A stretch of DNA of 64,000 nucleotides, from positions 19,965 through 83,964 of the forward strand of contig JAZTYY010000005.1 of NCBI GenBank assembly GCA_045637205.1, written 5' to 3'. This DNA comes from RGIG4608 sp045637205. GTDB taxonomy: Bacteria; Bacillota; Clostridia; Oscillospirales; CAG-272. Under the pieces are notes generated by a model. It was not told the DNA's origin. It did not search any database and saw nothing but the letters and a program-made list of their open reading frames with translations. The translations under genes and the position numbers were made by a program. This document shows positions 36,216 to 44,082 of this stretch, piece by piece. The first letter of the stretch is position 1. Each line of letters opens with the position of its first letter.

Positions 36216-36671
36216 ATGTCAAATCTCAACTTAAACAAAGTGGTACTTTGTGGCCGTCTTACAGCAGATCCGGAACTTAAACAGACTCAAAATGGAATTG
36301 CAGTTGTTTCCTTCACAATCGCAGTAAATCGCAGATTTACAAGAGGCGCTGACGGACAGAACAATTCCCAGGCAGATTTCATCAGCTGTGTTGCTTGGAG
36401 ACAAACCGCTGAATTTATCTCAAGATATTTCAAAAAGGGTTCTTCTCTTTGCGTAACAGGTTCTATTCAAACAAGAACTTGGAACGATAACACTGGTGCA
36501 AAGCGTTACGTAACTGAAGTGGTTGTTGATGAAGCTATGTTCGTTGACTCCAGAACAGATAACGCATCTGCAAGCTATGTTCCCGATGCTTACGGTTCTC
36601 CTTCTTTCTCTTCAGGTGTAGATGCACCCAATTTTGAAGAGATCAAAACAGACGACGATTTGCCGTTCTGA
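36216..36671 (+). CDS. ssb: Single-stranded DNA-binding protein
   Basis: 151 residues. The N-terminal OB fold (about 1-108) starts NLNKVVLCGRLTADPELK. A linker follows, ending in the acidic tip DDDLPF, which docks partner proteins of replication and repair. CGGAGG lies before the ATG. It sits between rpsF and rpsR, the usual Firmicutes arrangement. Confidence 0.97.
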   Translation: MSNLNLNKVVLCGRLTADPELKQTQNGIAVVSFTIAVNRRFTRGADGQNNSQADFISCVAWRQTAEFISRYFKKGSSLCVTGSIQTRTWNDNTGAKRYVTEVVVDEAMFVDSRTDNASASYVPDAYGSPSFSSGVDAPNFEEIKTDDDLPF

Positions 36672-36704
36672 TAACTAACGAAATAATACAGGAGGATTCA
36701 TAAA

Positions 36705-36959
36705 ATGGAAAGAACAGAAAATGCTTCTCGTCCGGTTCGTTTCAACAACCGTAGAAGAAAAAAGGTTTGTATCTTCTGTGAAGATAAAATCGCTTATATC
36801 GACTATAAAGATTCTGCAAAGCTCAGAAAGTTCATCAGCGAACGCGGCAAGATTCTTCCCAGAAGAATTAGCGGCACATGTGCTATGCACCAGAGAAAGC
36901 TCACAACAGCGATCAAACGCGCTCGTCAGGTAGCTCTTCTTCCTTACATCGCTGACTAA
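36705..36959 (+). CDS. rpsR: 30S ribosomal protein S18
   Basis: 84 residues of S18 with RRKKVCIFC near the N-terminus, IDYKDSAKLRKFISERGKI in the core, and the RISGTCAMHQRKLTTAIKRAR segment. The CIFC pair is consistent with a zinc-associated variant. AGGAGG precedes the ATG. It is the last gene of the operon, followed by a terminator. Confidence 0.97.
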   Translation: MERTENASRPVRFNNRRRKKVCIFCEDKIAYIDYKDSAKLRKFISERGKILPRRISGTCAMHQRKLTTAIKRARQVALLPYIAD

Positions 36960-36972
36960 TATAGTTAAAATT

Positions 36973-37003
36973 TAAAGGACGCACAAAGGTGCGTCCTTTT
37001 TTG
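36973..37003 (+). terminator. Terminator of rpsF-ssb-rpsR
   Basis: Stem AAAGGACGCAC, loop AAAG, GTGCGTCCTTT and a T run. Confidence 0.88.
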
Positions 37004-37020
37004 TTATCCGTTTGCTTCAT

Positions 37021-37240
37021 AAATTGGGATTTGGCGGTGCGAAGCACCGCAACTAAATCCGCCTTCTGCGGAATAAATCCACAAATGGTGGATGAAATCG
37101 CTTGCGCGATGAAATCTGCCTTATGGCAGGTTAATAAAAGTCGGATTTGATTTCATCCAAGGCATTAAGCCGAGGATTTCATCCAAACTTGTTTGGATTT
37201 CATCGTGGCTTTTGCCACGATTTCATTTCTTCAAATCTCC
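37021..37240. repeat. Multi-hairpin element, copy A
   Basis: About 220 bp made of eight or nine short hairpins, among them GCGGTGC-GAA-GCACCGC, ATCCAC...GTGGAT, ATCGC-TTGC-GCGAT, CTGCC-TTAT-GGCAG, ATCCAAAC-TT-GTTTGGAT and ATCGTGGC-TTTT-GCCACGAT. Linkers read GATGAAATC in the first half and its complement GATTTCATC in the second, so the whole element is also a loose large palindrome. Copy B is at 63777-63994. Both lie just past the 3' end of a gene. Confidence 0.92.
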
Positions 37241-37276
37241 ACGATAAATCAAAATTTGAACCTTTTATATAAATTC

Positions 37277-37308
37277 AAACAGGGTGCACGTTTATGCACC
37301 CTGTTTTT
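37277..37308. terminator. Terminator downstream of the ComEC-like gene
   Basis: Stem AAACAGGGTGCA, loop, TGCACCCTGTTT plus flanking A and T runs; it can serve the minus-strand gene ending at 37321. Confidence 0.8.
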
Positions 37309-37320
37309 CATACTATTATT

Positions 37321-39333
37321 TTATTTTATACAGTGTCCACAAGGTGTGTAACCCGATGTGCTTGTAATGTAAATTCTATTTGTAGATGATGGCAAATAGC
37401 TGCAAGTTGATATGTGATATACCTTACTTGTTGCATTTGCGATATATGTGACACTTGAGCTTGCATAATTCTTTAAGCAACGTCCACAGGGGGTATATCC
37501 GGCAATATTAACAATCCACCAGTAGTTATACATCACGTTTTGCTTGGACGTAGCGGGCAAGTTGCCACAAGTGGGAAGGTGGAATACCTTTGTTTCAGTA
37601 TTTCCAATAAAAATATCATATGAGGTGGATCCACTCGATGAGCCACCACTCGATGAGCTACCACTTGACGAGCCACCGCTTGATGAGCCACCGCTTGAAA
37701 GTCCGTTGCCTGAGCCTGTGGTATCAGTTGTGCCGTTAGGCAAGGTCAACACTGCACCGTTTGTGGAGAACACAACGTTTCCGTTCTTGTCAGTGCGATA
37801 TACGGAAACACCTGCAGAGGAAAGTCTATTCAAGGTTGCTGAGGTGGGGTGACCGTAAGAGTTACTACCAACGCAAATTACACCATATTCTGCATCAACG
37901 GCATTAAGGAATGCAGTTGTGCTTGAATATTTACTTCCGTGGTGTCCAACCTTAAGCACGTCACAGCTAAGGTCATATCCCGATGAAATAAGTGTGGGCT
38001 CAACCTTCTCACCAACGTCACCTGTGAAAAGGAATTTGAAGTTTCCATACTCAAGCATAACAACTATTGATGAGTTATTAGTGTCATCTGAAACATTCTC
38101 GGAATAAATAACGGTAAGTGACAAATATCCATAAGTATATACAGTGCCCTTGCTAGGCTTTTTAGCAGTTAAGCCTTCGTTTGCTATCGCAGAGGTAAAG
38201 TTTTTATAGGCAGCTGTTGATTTGCTTGTATTCTTTGAAATCCAAACCTCTTCAACGACGTAATTGTTAAGAACTGTAGTAAGACCACCACAATGGTCGG
38301 CATCGGGGTGAGTGTTAATCATCAACTCAATATCGTCAACGCCCTGACTCTTAAGATAGTTGGATACGGTTGTTCCTTTGCTGGCTTCACCTGCATCAAT
38401 AAGAATATCGCAATCTCCAACCTTAATAAATATACTGTCACCTTGACCTACGTTGATATAGCTTACATAAAGAGTTTCACTATATCCCGAGGAGCCCGAG
38501 GGCGTGAGCTTATCACCTTCGGTTGTACCACAGGTTGTGCAGGTTTTGGGAGCTGATGTTGTTGCATCCTTCCAAGTGTGACCAAGCGCATCAATATAAT
38601 TGGATACGTAGGTGTAGTCACAAGTAATGCAAATATAGGTTGTATAACCCATATTCAAGCAAGTGGGATTGGTTGTGTTTGCATCATAATCGTGTCCTGA
38701 CGAGGAAACCTTGTTACCCACGTAGGAATAATCACAATCAGAGCAAGTATAGGTTGTGTAGCCGTCACTACTGCAAGTGGGTGCAGTTACAACTGAAGTG
38801 TAGCTATGGCCAAGGGGAGCAACCTTGTTGGCAACGTAGGAATCACCACACAAATTACACGTATAGGTTGTATAACCCTCATTAGTGCAAGTGGGTAAAG
38901 TTACAACACTTGTATATCCATGTCCTAAAGAGTCAATATCACCTGAAACGTAAGAATCGTTACAAATGGAGCAAACGTAAGTTGTATATCCGTGATTTTC
39001 GCAATCTGGAGTTGTTACAGTTGCCTTGTAATCGTGACCAAGAGCTTCAACTCTGTTGTCAACGTAGGAATCACCACAATCAGAGCAGGTGTGAGTAGTA
39101 AAGCCCTCACCTATGCAGGTTGGGTCAGTAACTGTAGCCACATATGTGTGTTCGTGTTGCGGGGGATCAATTTCCTCATTATTTGAATCGTCGGGATTTG
39201 GAATATCCGTTGGGGAGTCAGGCATTGTCACGGTTGTATCGTGCAAATGATCTGAGGAAGTATCCGGAACAACGGTAGTACAGCTTGTCATAATCAACAA
39301 CAAGAGTAAAATTAAAGAAATTATTCTTTTCAT
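37321..39333 (-). CDS. Secreted ComEC-like metallo-beta-lactamase-fold lipoprotein
   Basis: 670 residues. The lipobox is MTSC (Cys18). Residues 60-252 hold five repeats of about 40 residues, each with a Cys pair and GYTTYTC-type core, likely small metal- or disulfide-stabilised units. Residues about 285-535 are an MBL-fold domain of the ComEC C-terminal type (SYINVGQGDS, then THPDADHCGG at 341-350). A Ser/Gly linker follows, then two C-terminal repeats of about 45 residues ending CGRC and CGHC, like Ada-type metal-binding units. It lacks the ComEC membrane channel, so it is not a DNA translocase. A secreted nuclease or phosphodiesterase is plausible. Confidence 0.83.
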   Translation of the reverse strand: MKRIISLILLLLLIMTSCTTVVPDTSSDHLHDTTVTMPDSPTDIPNPDDSNNEEIDPPQHEHTYVATVTDPTCIGEGFTTHTCSDCGDSYVDNRVEALGHDYKATVTTPDCENHGYTTYVCSICNDSYVSGDIDSLGHGYTSVVTLPTCTNEGYTTYTCNLCGDSYVANKVAPLGHSYTSVVTAPTCSSDGYTTYTCSDCDYSYVGNKVSSSGHDYDANTTNPTCLNMGYTTYICITCDYTYVSNYIDALGHTWKDATTSAPKTCTTCGTTEGDKLTPSGSSGYSETLYVSYINVGQGDSIFIKVGDCDILIDAGEASKGTTVSNYLKSQGVDDIELMINTHPDADHCGGLTTVLNNYVVEEVWISKNTSKSTAAYKNFTSAIANEGLTAKKPSKGTVYTYGYLSLTVIYSENVSDDTNNSSIVVMLEYGNFKFLFTGDVGEKVEPTLISSGYDLSCDVLKVGHHGSKYSSTTAFLNAVDAEYGVICVGSNSYGHPTSATLNRLSSAGVSVYRTDKNGNVVFSTNGAVLTLPNGTTDTTGSGNGLSSGGSSSGGSSSGSSSSGGSSSGSTSYDIFIGNTETKVFHLPTCGNLPATSKQNVMYNYWWIVNIAGYTPCGRCLKNYASSSVTYIANATSKVYHISTCSYLPSSTNRIYITSTSGYTPCGHCIK

Positions 39334-39410
39334 GATTTACGCTCCATATTTTTATTTGGCACATACCTAATTTATTTTAACACATCTCGAGTTTTTTTGC
39401 AAGTGCTATT

Positions 39411-40013
39411 TCAATTCTCCTTTGAAATTGGAATATAAATTTGATTTTTAGGTGGCAAGGATTTGGCATTCAAAAGGTTTTCAAAATAAATATCCACGTT
39501 GAAAACGTCAATATTCACACCAAGCACGTGTAAAAATCGCGCTTGCGCGTAATTATAGGTTGACAACGGACGATCCAAGGCGTCGTTTGATTGGGCGCAA
39601 ATTAAAATATCGTCATCACGAAAACCCGAAACAATCAAGGAATGATAAAACTCACCGCGAAAGTTTCCAAGCTGCACAACGTCACCAATTTTCACGTTTT
39701 CGCGTGTGACCTCCTCACAAAATGGCCCTTGACGGTCAAAAACGGGAGCAAAATCACCAAGACCACAAGCAAATTCATAAAATTCTTGCACTCCCGTCCA
39801 CGATGGTGCGCGATTGTTAACGTCGACGTAATACCAACCAAAGATTTCAGTTGGATTCATCACCAAGGAGCCTGCAAGCAAGCATTGTGAAACGAAATTT
39901 GTGCAATTCCCTCCCCCACCGGTAAAGTCAAAGAACAAGGGGTTGCGAGAGAGCGCCCATTTGCGAGCATATTCAACGGCGCGCTCTCTATTGTAAGGCA
40001 TTGAAAGTAACAT
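39411..40013 (-). CDS. Amidase-domain (CHAP/NlpC-like) protein
   Basis: 200 residues of the putative amidase domain (Pfam amidase_6 type). The diagnostic start is NRERAVEYARKWAL, followed by GGGGNCTNFVSQCLLAG, which has the probable catalytic Cys, and HSLIVSGF with the probable catalytic His. There is no signal peptide. In spore formers such proteins are often sporulation-linked or act on the wall. It is divergent from sigK, which may hint at a spore role; that is inference. Confidence 0.85.
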   Translation of the reverse strand: MLLSMPYNRERAVEYARKWALSRNPLFFDFTGGGGNCTNFVSQCLLAGSLVMNPTEIFGWYYVDVNNRAPSWTGVQEFYEFACGLGDFAPVFDRQGPFCEEVTRENVKIGDVVQLGNFRGEFYHSLIVSGFRDDDILICAQSNDALDRPLSTYNYAQARFLHVLGVNIDVFNVDIYFENLLNAKSLPPKNQIYIPISKEN

Positions 40014-40177
40014 ATTATTATCTCTCCTTCTAAAAAACGTCCTTACATCTTATGCAAAAAGAAGGAGCAACTTGACAAAATGATTAGTACAAGCAAAAAA
40101 CCAAAAAAAGAAGCATAGATTAATAACACCGTCAACTTAAACTATAGCACACGTTTTATTAATTCTTGGAGGTTTTT

Positions 40178-40861
40178 ATGCTGAGTCTGATTTTAAGTTT
40201 CATATTTCACATATATCATCTAATTTTGGGTGTCTCAACACCAAATAAATTTCCTCCCCCTCTATCCCCCGCTGAAGAAAAGAAACATTTTGAGCTTGCT
40301 CGCGCAGGAAACGAAGACTCCCGTCAAAAATTGATACTTCACAATCTTCGTTTGGTTTCACACATTGTGCGAAAATACTACTCTAACGCCCCCGACAACG
40401 AGGATCTTATCTCAATAGGCGTGATCGGTCTTGTCAAGGCAGTTGACACCTTTAAGCACGATGCAGGCACTCACTTTGCAACGTATGGCGCAAGGTGTAT
40501 TCAAAATGAAATTTTGATGCATTTCAGAGCCCAAAAGAAGCGCTCGGGTGAGGTCTCCCTTGGCGAAACAATCGACATTGACCGTGACGGCAATCCCTTA
40601 ACCTATATGGACGTTATTTGCACAAACGAAAATATGGGTGACGATCTTGACAAAAAAGTTCAAATTGAACGCGCACTCCGTCTTGTGAAAAATTCACTTG
40701 ATGAACGCGAAAAACAAGTAATTACAATGCGATACGGTCTGTTTGGCTTGCAAAAAAGCTACACTCAAAAGGAAATAGCCGAAAAGTTGAAAATTTCGCG
40801 CTCATATGTTAGCAGAATTGAAAAAAGTGCTCTTGACAAACTAAGGGTAAAACTATTATAA
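40178..40861 (+). CDS. sigK: RNA polymerase sporulation sigma factor SigK
   Basis: About 227 residues from ATG 40178 (TTGGAGG upstream). The N-terminal hydrophobic stretch (LSLILSFIFHIYHLILG) matches the pro-sequence removed by SpoIVFB-type proteolysis. Region 2 follows (HNLRLVSHIVRKYYSNAPDNEDLIS), then region 4 (EKLKISRSYVSRIEKSALDKLR). The gene is uninterrupted, so no skin element is inserted. It directs late mother-cell genes and shows that the organism forms endospores. Confidence 0.95.
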   Translation: MLSLILSFIFHIYHLILGVSTPNKFPPPLSPAEEKKHFELARAGNEDSRQKLILHNLRLVSHIVRKYYSNAPDNEDLISIGVIGLVKAVDTFKHDAGTHFATYGARCIQNEILMHFRAQKKRSGEVSLGETIDIDRDGNPLTYMDVICTNENMGDDLDKKVQIERALRLVKNSLDEREKQVITMRYGLFGLQKSYTQKEIAEKLKISRSYVSRIEKSALDKLRVKLL

Positions 40862-40897
40862 TGTATAAAATAGTTTTTTTAAAAAGGATGGTGACGT

Positions 40898-43327
40898 ATG
40901 AAAAAAATAACAGCTTCGCTAATTTCTTTTATTATTATATTAACAATTATATTCACAGGGATTGCGCCAACAACAGCCATGGCTCTTGAGCACGTCGATA
41001 GTGAGAGTACCCCATCACACATTGACGTTCCCGTTAGTAATCGCTATCACGTTATAGAAAACGGCTATCGCGGAAAATATGCTCTTCAAGAGGGTGTTTT
41101 TGGATATCAAACAGCCGAGCAAGAAAATAAAAATTCAGTTTATTTTTATTCCGATGGATATTTTGAGGACTCCCCCGAAATTTATAACTCGAGTCTTTCA
41201 AGCATGTCACTTGCACTCGCCCTTTCGGGCTTCAATACTCAGCGCACCGATTTTGATAAAAATTTGCCAAGTGGATTGTATTCAAACCTTTTCCGTCACG
41301 CACGCGTTTTAATGTCCGACATTGGAATTGAAGATAAAAACATTTATGTAAATGATGATTTCACCACAAGACCAACCGAGGAAACCATTGGTATGATTAT
41401 GGGCGCAAAGGAAATTTTTATAAACGATGAAAAATTCATTCTTGTTCCCATAGCAGTTCGCGGCGGAGACTATGAATCCGAATGGTCAAGCAATTTCACT
41501 TTGGGCACATCAGGTGAGGCATTTGGCTTCTCAAGTGCCGCTGACAAGATTGTAAACGACGTTAAAGCATATCTTGATTCAAACACATCGTTTGACTTTG
41601 CTTCAGCTTTAAATAACGGAAGAGTGAAATTTTGGGTTGTTGGATATTCACGCGGCGGCGCAGTTGCCAACATCACATCAAAGCGCTTAACTGAGGACTA
41701 CGGTCAAGCGGGAAACTCAATTTACGGCTATTGCTTTGAAGCGCCTGCAGGTGGCGTTGATTCAGCTGTAATCAAGCAACCTTGGACTTATGAAGGAATC
41801 TATTCCAACATTCACAACATAATAAACACAGCCGACCTTGTTCCCCGTATTCCCCCAAAGGAAATGGGATTTAAACGATATGGAATTGACCACTTCGTTC
41901 CCGGCACAGACTCCGGTGAAATCACAAGCAATACGTATATAACTCCAACCGGAATAACAGTTACCACCTATGCCGACAACGAGCCCTTAGAGGTTGGAAG
42001 TGAGGCTTACAACGAAAGACGAGAAAAAATGGTAGAAAATTTAGCAGAAATAGATGACACCATCGTCTTTAGTGACAGCTTTTCATTAGTAAAGCTTGAC
42101 TTTTTCAATATTCTTTCAAACGGTGAAATTTTTTCACCCGTTGAAATGGCTACCGACGTCACAACTACCGAATGGCTTGACGCTCTTGCAAGTGATTTGC
42201 AAAATTGGGCTGCCAACGGAACTTATAGCTACGGACGTCTTGAGGGCGGCGGATACAACAACGATTTTAGACACTTTTATACTACTCACACAAAATTTGC
42301 AGGCAAAAATCACGTTACACTTGAAACTGCTCTAAGATGTATTTTGAAATTGGCATTCACACATTACGAAGACCAAGAATTTTTGAACGCCTTATTGTAT
42401 CGTTCTATTTCATTGACAATTGAATATGCAAGCATTCTTGATTTGTATCTTAATCTCGTTCAAAAGTGGGACAATTTGCCCACCTTCAGACAACATGAGT
42501 ATTTAGATAGAATTTGGGAGGTTTTGGATGGGGATATGTACTATGCCGACGGCACTCCCGTAAAGAAAATCTCCGACTTTGTAGACGATGATGAGAAAGA
42601 ATTGTTAGAGCATTCATTCTATACCCTTTCATCCTTCCTTTTCTTGTTCACGTCAAAGGATCACGACACCACTCCTCAGCTAAGCGGAGTTGACTCAAAC
42701 GGTTTACATATCGTTACACTTATTCATAACGTTATGACCGTTGCGCAAGGACATTACCCCGAGGTTTGCTTGTCTTGGCTTAGAACGTATGACTCAAACT
42801 ATTCAATAGACGGTGCTAAATATATTGATACAACCGTTACGTTAAATAATGATGAAAACAACCACGCGCCAAAAATTGAATACAAGATCGATATTCAAAA
42901 CGAAGGCTCGGTGCTTTCCCTTTCAACAATTATAACGTCAAATGACGGTGTGGATGCAAATTCAAAAAATAACGGTTCATCCATATATTACGCGTTTTTT
43001 GATGGAGATGAAGCAGTAACCGATTGGGAGCTTTATCAATCACCAATTGTGCTAGACAGTACAAAAAATTACGGATACAGCTTAATAGCATTTGCTGTGC
43101 GCTTTGAAGAAATGGGAACAATGCTTGAATTGTCAAATGAAGAGCTTTATAATAATAGCCCATCGGTCAACCCTCCCGAAAACGAGGAGCAATCACAAAT
43201 CAGCACAAATGCAAACACGACCCCACTTGTTAATAACAATATCGTTATTATAATCTCAAGTGTACTTTTGGCTGCGATAGTAATTATAATCCTTGTTACA
43301 ATATTCAAAAAGCGAAAGAAAAAATAA
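40898..43327 (+). CDS. Surface-anchored lipase-like alpha/beta hydrolase
   Basis: 809 residues. A Sec signal peptide ends near TTAMA (about 30). The nucleophile elbow VVGYSRGGAVAN (G-x-S-x-G, around 250) is the class-3 lipase type, with further residues around ADLVPRIPP and HYPEVCLSW. A C-terminal membrane helix (about 780-802) and KKRKKK tail anchor it on the outside of the cell. It starts 36 nt after sigK. It may be read with sigK or from its own promoter. The substrate is unknown. Confidence 0.82.
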   Translation: MKKITASLISFIIILTIIFTGIAPTTAMALEHVDSESTPSHIDVPVSNRYHVIENGYRGKYALQEGVFGYQTAEQENKNSVYFYSDGYFEDSPEIYNSSLSSMSLALALSGFNTQRTDFDKNLPSGLYSNLFRHARVLMSDIGIEDKNIYVNDDFTTRPTEETIGMIMGAKEIFINDEKFILVPIAVRGGDYESEWSSNFTLGTSGEAFGFSSAADKIVNDVKAYLDSNTSFDFASALNNGRVKFWVVGYSRGGAVANITSKRLTEDYGQAGNSIYGYCFEAPAGGVDSAVIKQPWTYEGIYSNIHNIINTADLVPRIPPKEMGFKRYGIDHFVPGTDSGEITSNTYITPTGITVTTYADNEPLEVGSEAYNERREKMVENLAEIDDTIVFSDSFSLVKLDFFNILSNGEIFSPVEMATDVTTTEWLDALASDLQNWAANGTYSYGRLEGGGYNNDFRHFYTTHTKFAGKNHVTLETALRCILKLAFTHYEDQEFLNALLYRSISLTIEYASILDLYLNLVQKWDNLPTFRQHEYLDRIWEVLDGDMYYADGTPVKKISDFVDDDEKELLEHSFYTLSSFLFLFTSKDHDTTPQLSGVDSNGLHIVTLIHNVMTVAQGHYPEVCLSWLRTYDSNYSIDGAKYIDTTVTLNNDENNHAPKIEYKIDIQNEGSVLSLSTIITSNDGVDANSKNNGSSIYYAFFDGDEAVTDWELYQSPIVLDSTKNYGYSLIAFAVRFEEMGTMLELSNEELYNNSPSVNPPENEEQSQISTNANTTPLVNNNIVIIISSVLLAAIVIIILVTIFKKRKKK

Positions 43328-43329
43328 AT

Positions 43330-43364
43330 AAAAAAGGATATGCCGTGTGGCATATCCTTTTTAT
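43330..43364. terminator. Bidirectional terminator
   Basis: Stem AAAAGGATATGCC, loop GTGT, and the complement, with A and T runs on either side. It separates the lipase-like gene from the convergent CpXC gene. Confidence 0.85.
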
Positions 43365-44027
43365 TTATTCAAGATAGAGCGCGTCCGCGTCCAAAAATGC
43401 ATGAGTATTAAGTGAATTGTCAGTCGGAATTCTTCTTTCAGCTCCGCAATCGCGACATTTCACCAAAACGTAATTCGAGAAAACCTCAAAGCCGTATTTT
43501 TCTTCATCTATTTCACCTTCGTGCTCACATTTGCAAAAGATCTTTCCCTCAGCCTCAAGCTCGGAAAGCACGAAAAGCACGCTTTGTGTAAGCTCGGAGT
43601 CAAGTGCCTCGTCCTCATCCTCAGTGTTGGCGTTCTTAAATGATGAAAGATCGGTAATTCCGTGCTCCTCCATCAACTCCATAAGCTTAAGCTCACCGCG
43701 GGCAAGATTTGCTTTAACGTGGTCCATATCACCAAGGAAGCAAATATCCATATCGGCATATGGGCAAGGGAGATAAAAGCCCTCACTGTCAAAGAAAACC
43801 TTTGAATTCAGCAAAAAGCTGTGTGGCTTGGGACAGAAAAGACAGGGCACGGTAAGACGAATCTTGCCGTCACTTTGCTTTACAACCGTCATTTCACTGC
43901 CACCGCAGTCGCATTTGAGCTTTATCATGGGCGCTGAAAGTGTAAACACGTCAAGTGCGCACATAACTCCTGCGCCACAATGTGGGCAACGGTATGCAAT
44001 TGTAGTTTGTTTATTTTCAAGTACCAT
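43365..44027 (-). CDS. CpXC-domain protein
   Basis: About 220 residues from the ATG at 44027; an upstream start would run through a terminator hairpin. The N-terminal CpXC domain is marked by YRCPHCG, then KCDCGG and CLFCPKPHSF, probably binding zinc. A C-terminal segment repeats the theme with CKCEHEG and CRDCGAERR. Function is unknown. The family is common in Clostridia. Confidence 0.8.
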   Translation of the reverse strand: MVLENKQTTIAYRCPHCGAGVMCALDVFTLSAPMIKLKCDCGGSEMTVVKQSDGKIRLTVPCLFCPKPHSFLLNSKVFFDSEGFYLPCPYADMDICFLGDMDHVKANLARGELKLMELMEEHGITDLSSFKNANTEDEDEALDSELTQSVLFVLSELEAEGKIFCKCEHEGEIDEEKYGFEVFSNYVLVKCRDCGAERRIPTDNSLNTHAFLDADALYLE

Positions 44028-44043
44028 ATAAAACCTTACCAAA

Positions 44044-44067
44044 ATGGCACGGACAAGCCGTGCCATT
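44044..44067 (-). terminator. Terminator downstream of the PpiC-type gene
   Basis: Stem ATGGCACGG / CCGTGCCAT followed by T residues on the minus strand. It lies just upstream of the CpXC start. Confidence 0.75.
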
Positions 44068-44082
44068 TATATTTATTTCTTA

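Noticed and set aside
37021..37240. CRISPR-like array at the multi-hairpin element
   Set aside because: There are no uniform direct repeats with regular unique spacers and no cas genes; the units are different palindromes joined by short linkers.
40178..40861. skin-type element interrupting sigK
   Set aside because: The sigK frame is continuous from pro-sequence to region 4.
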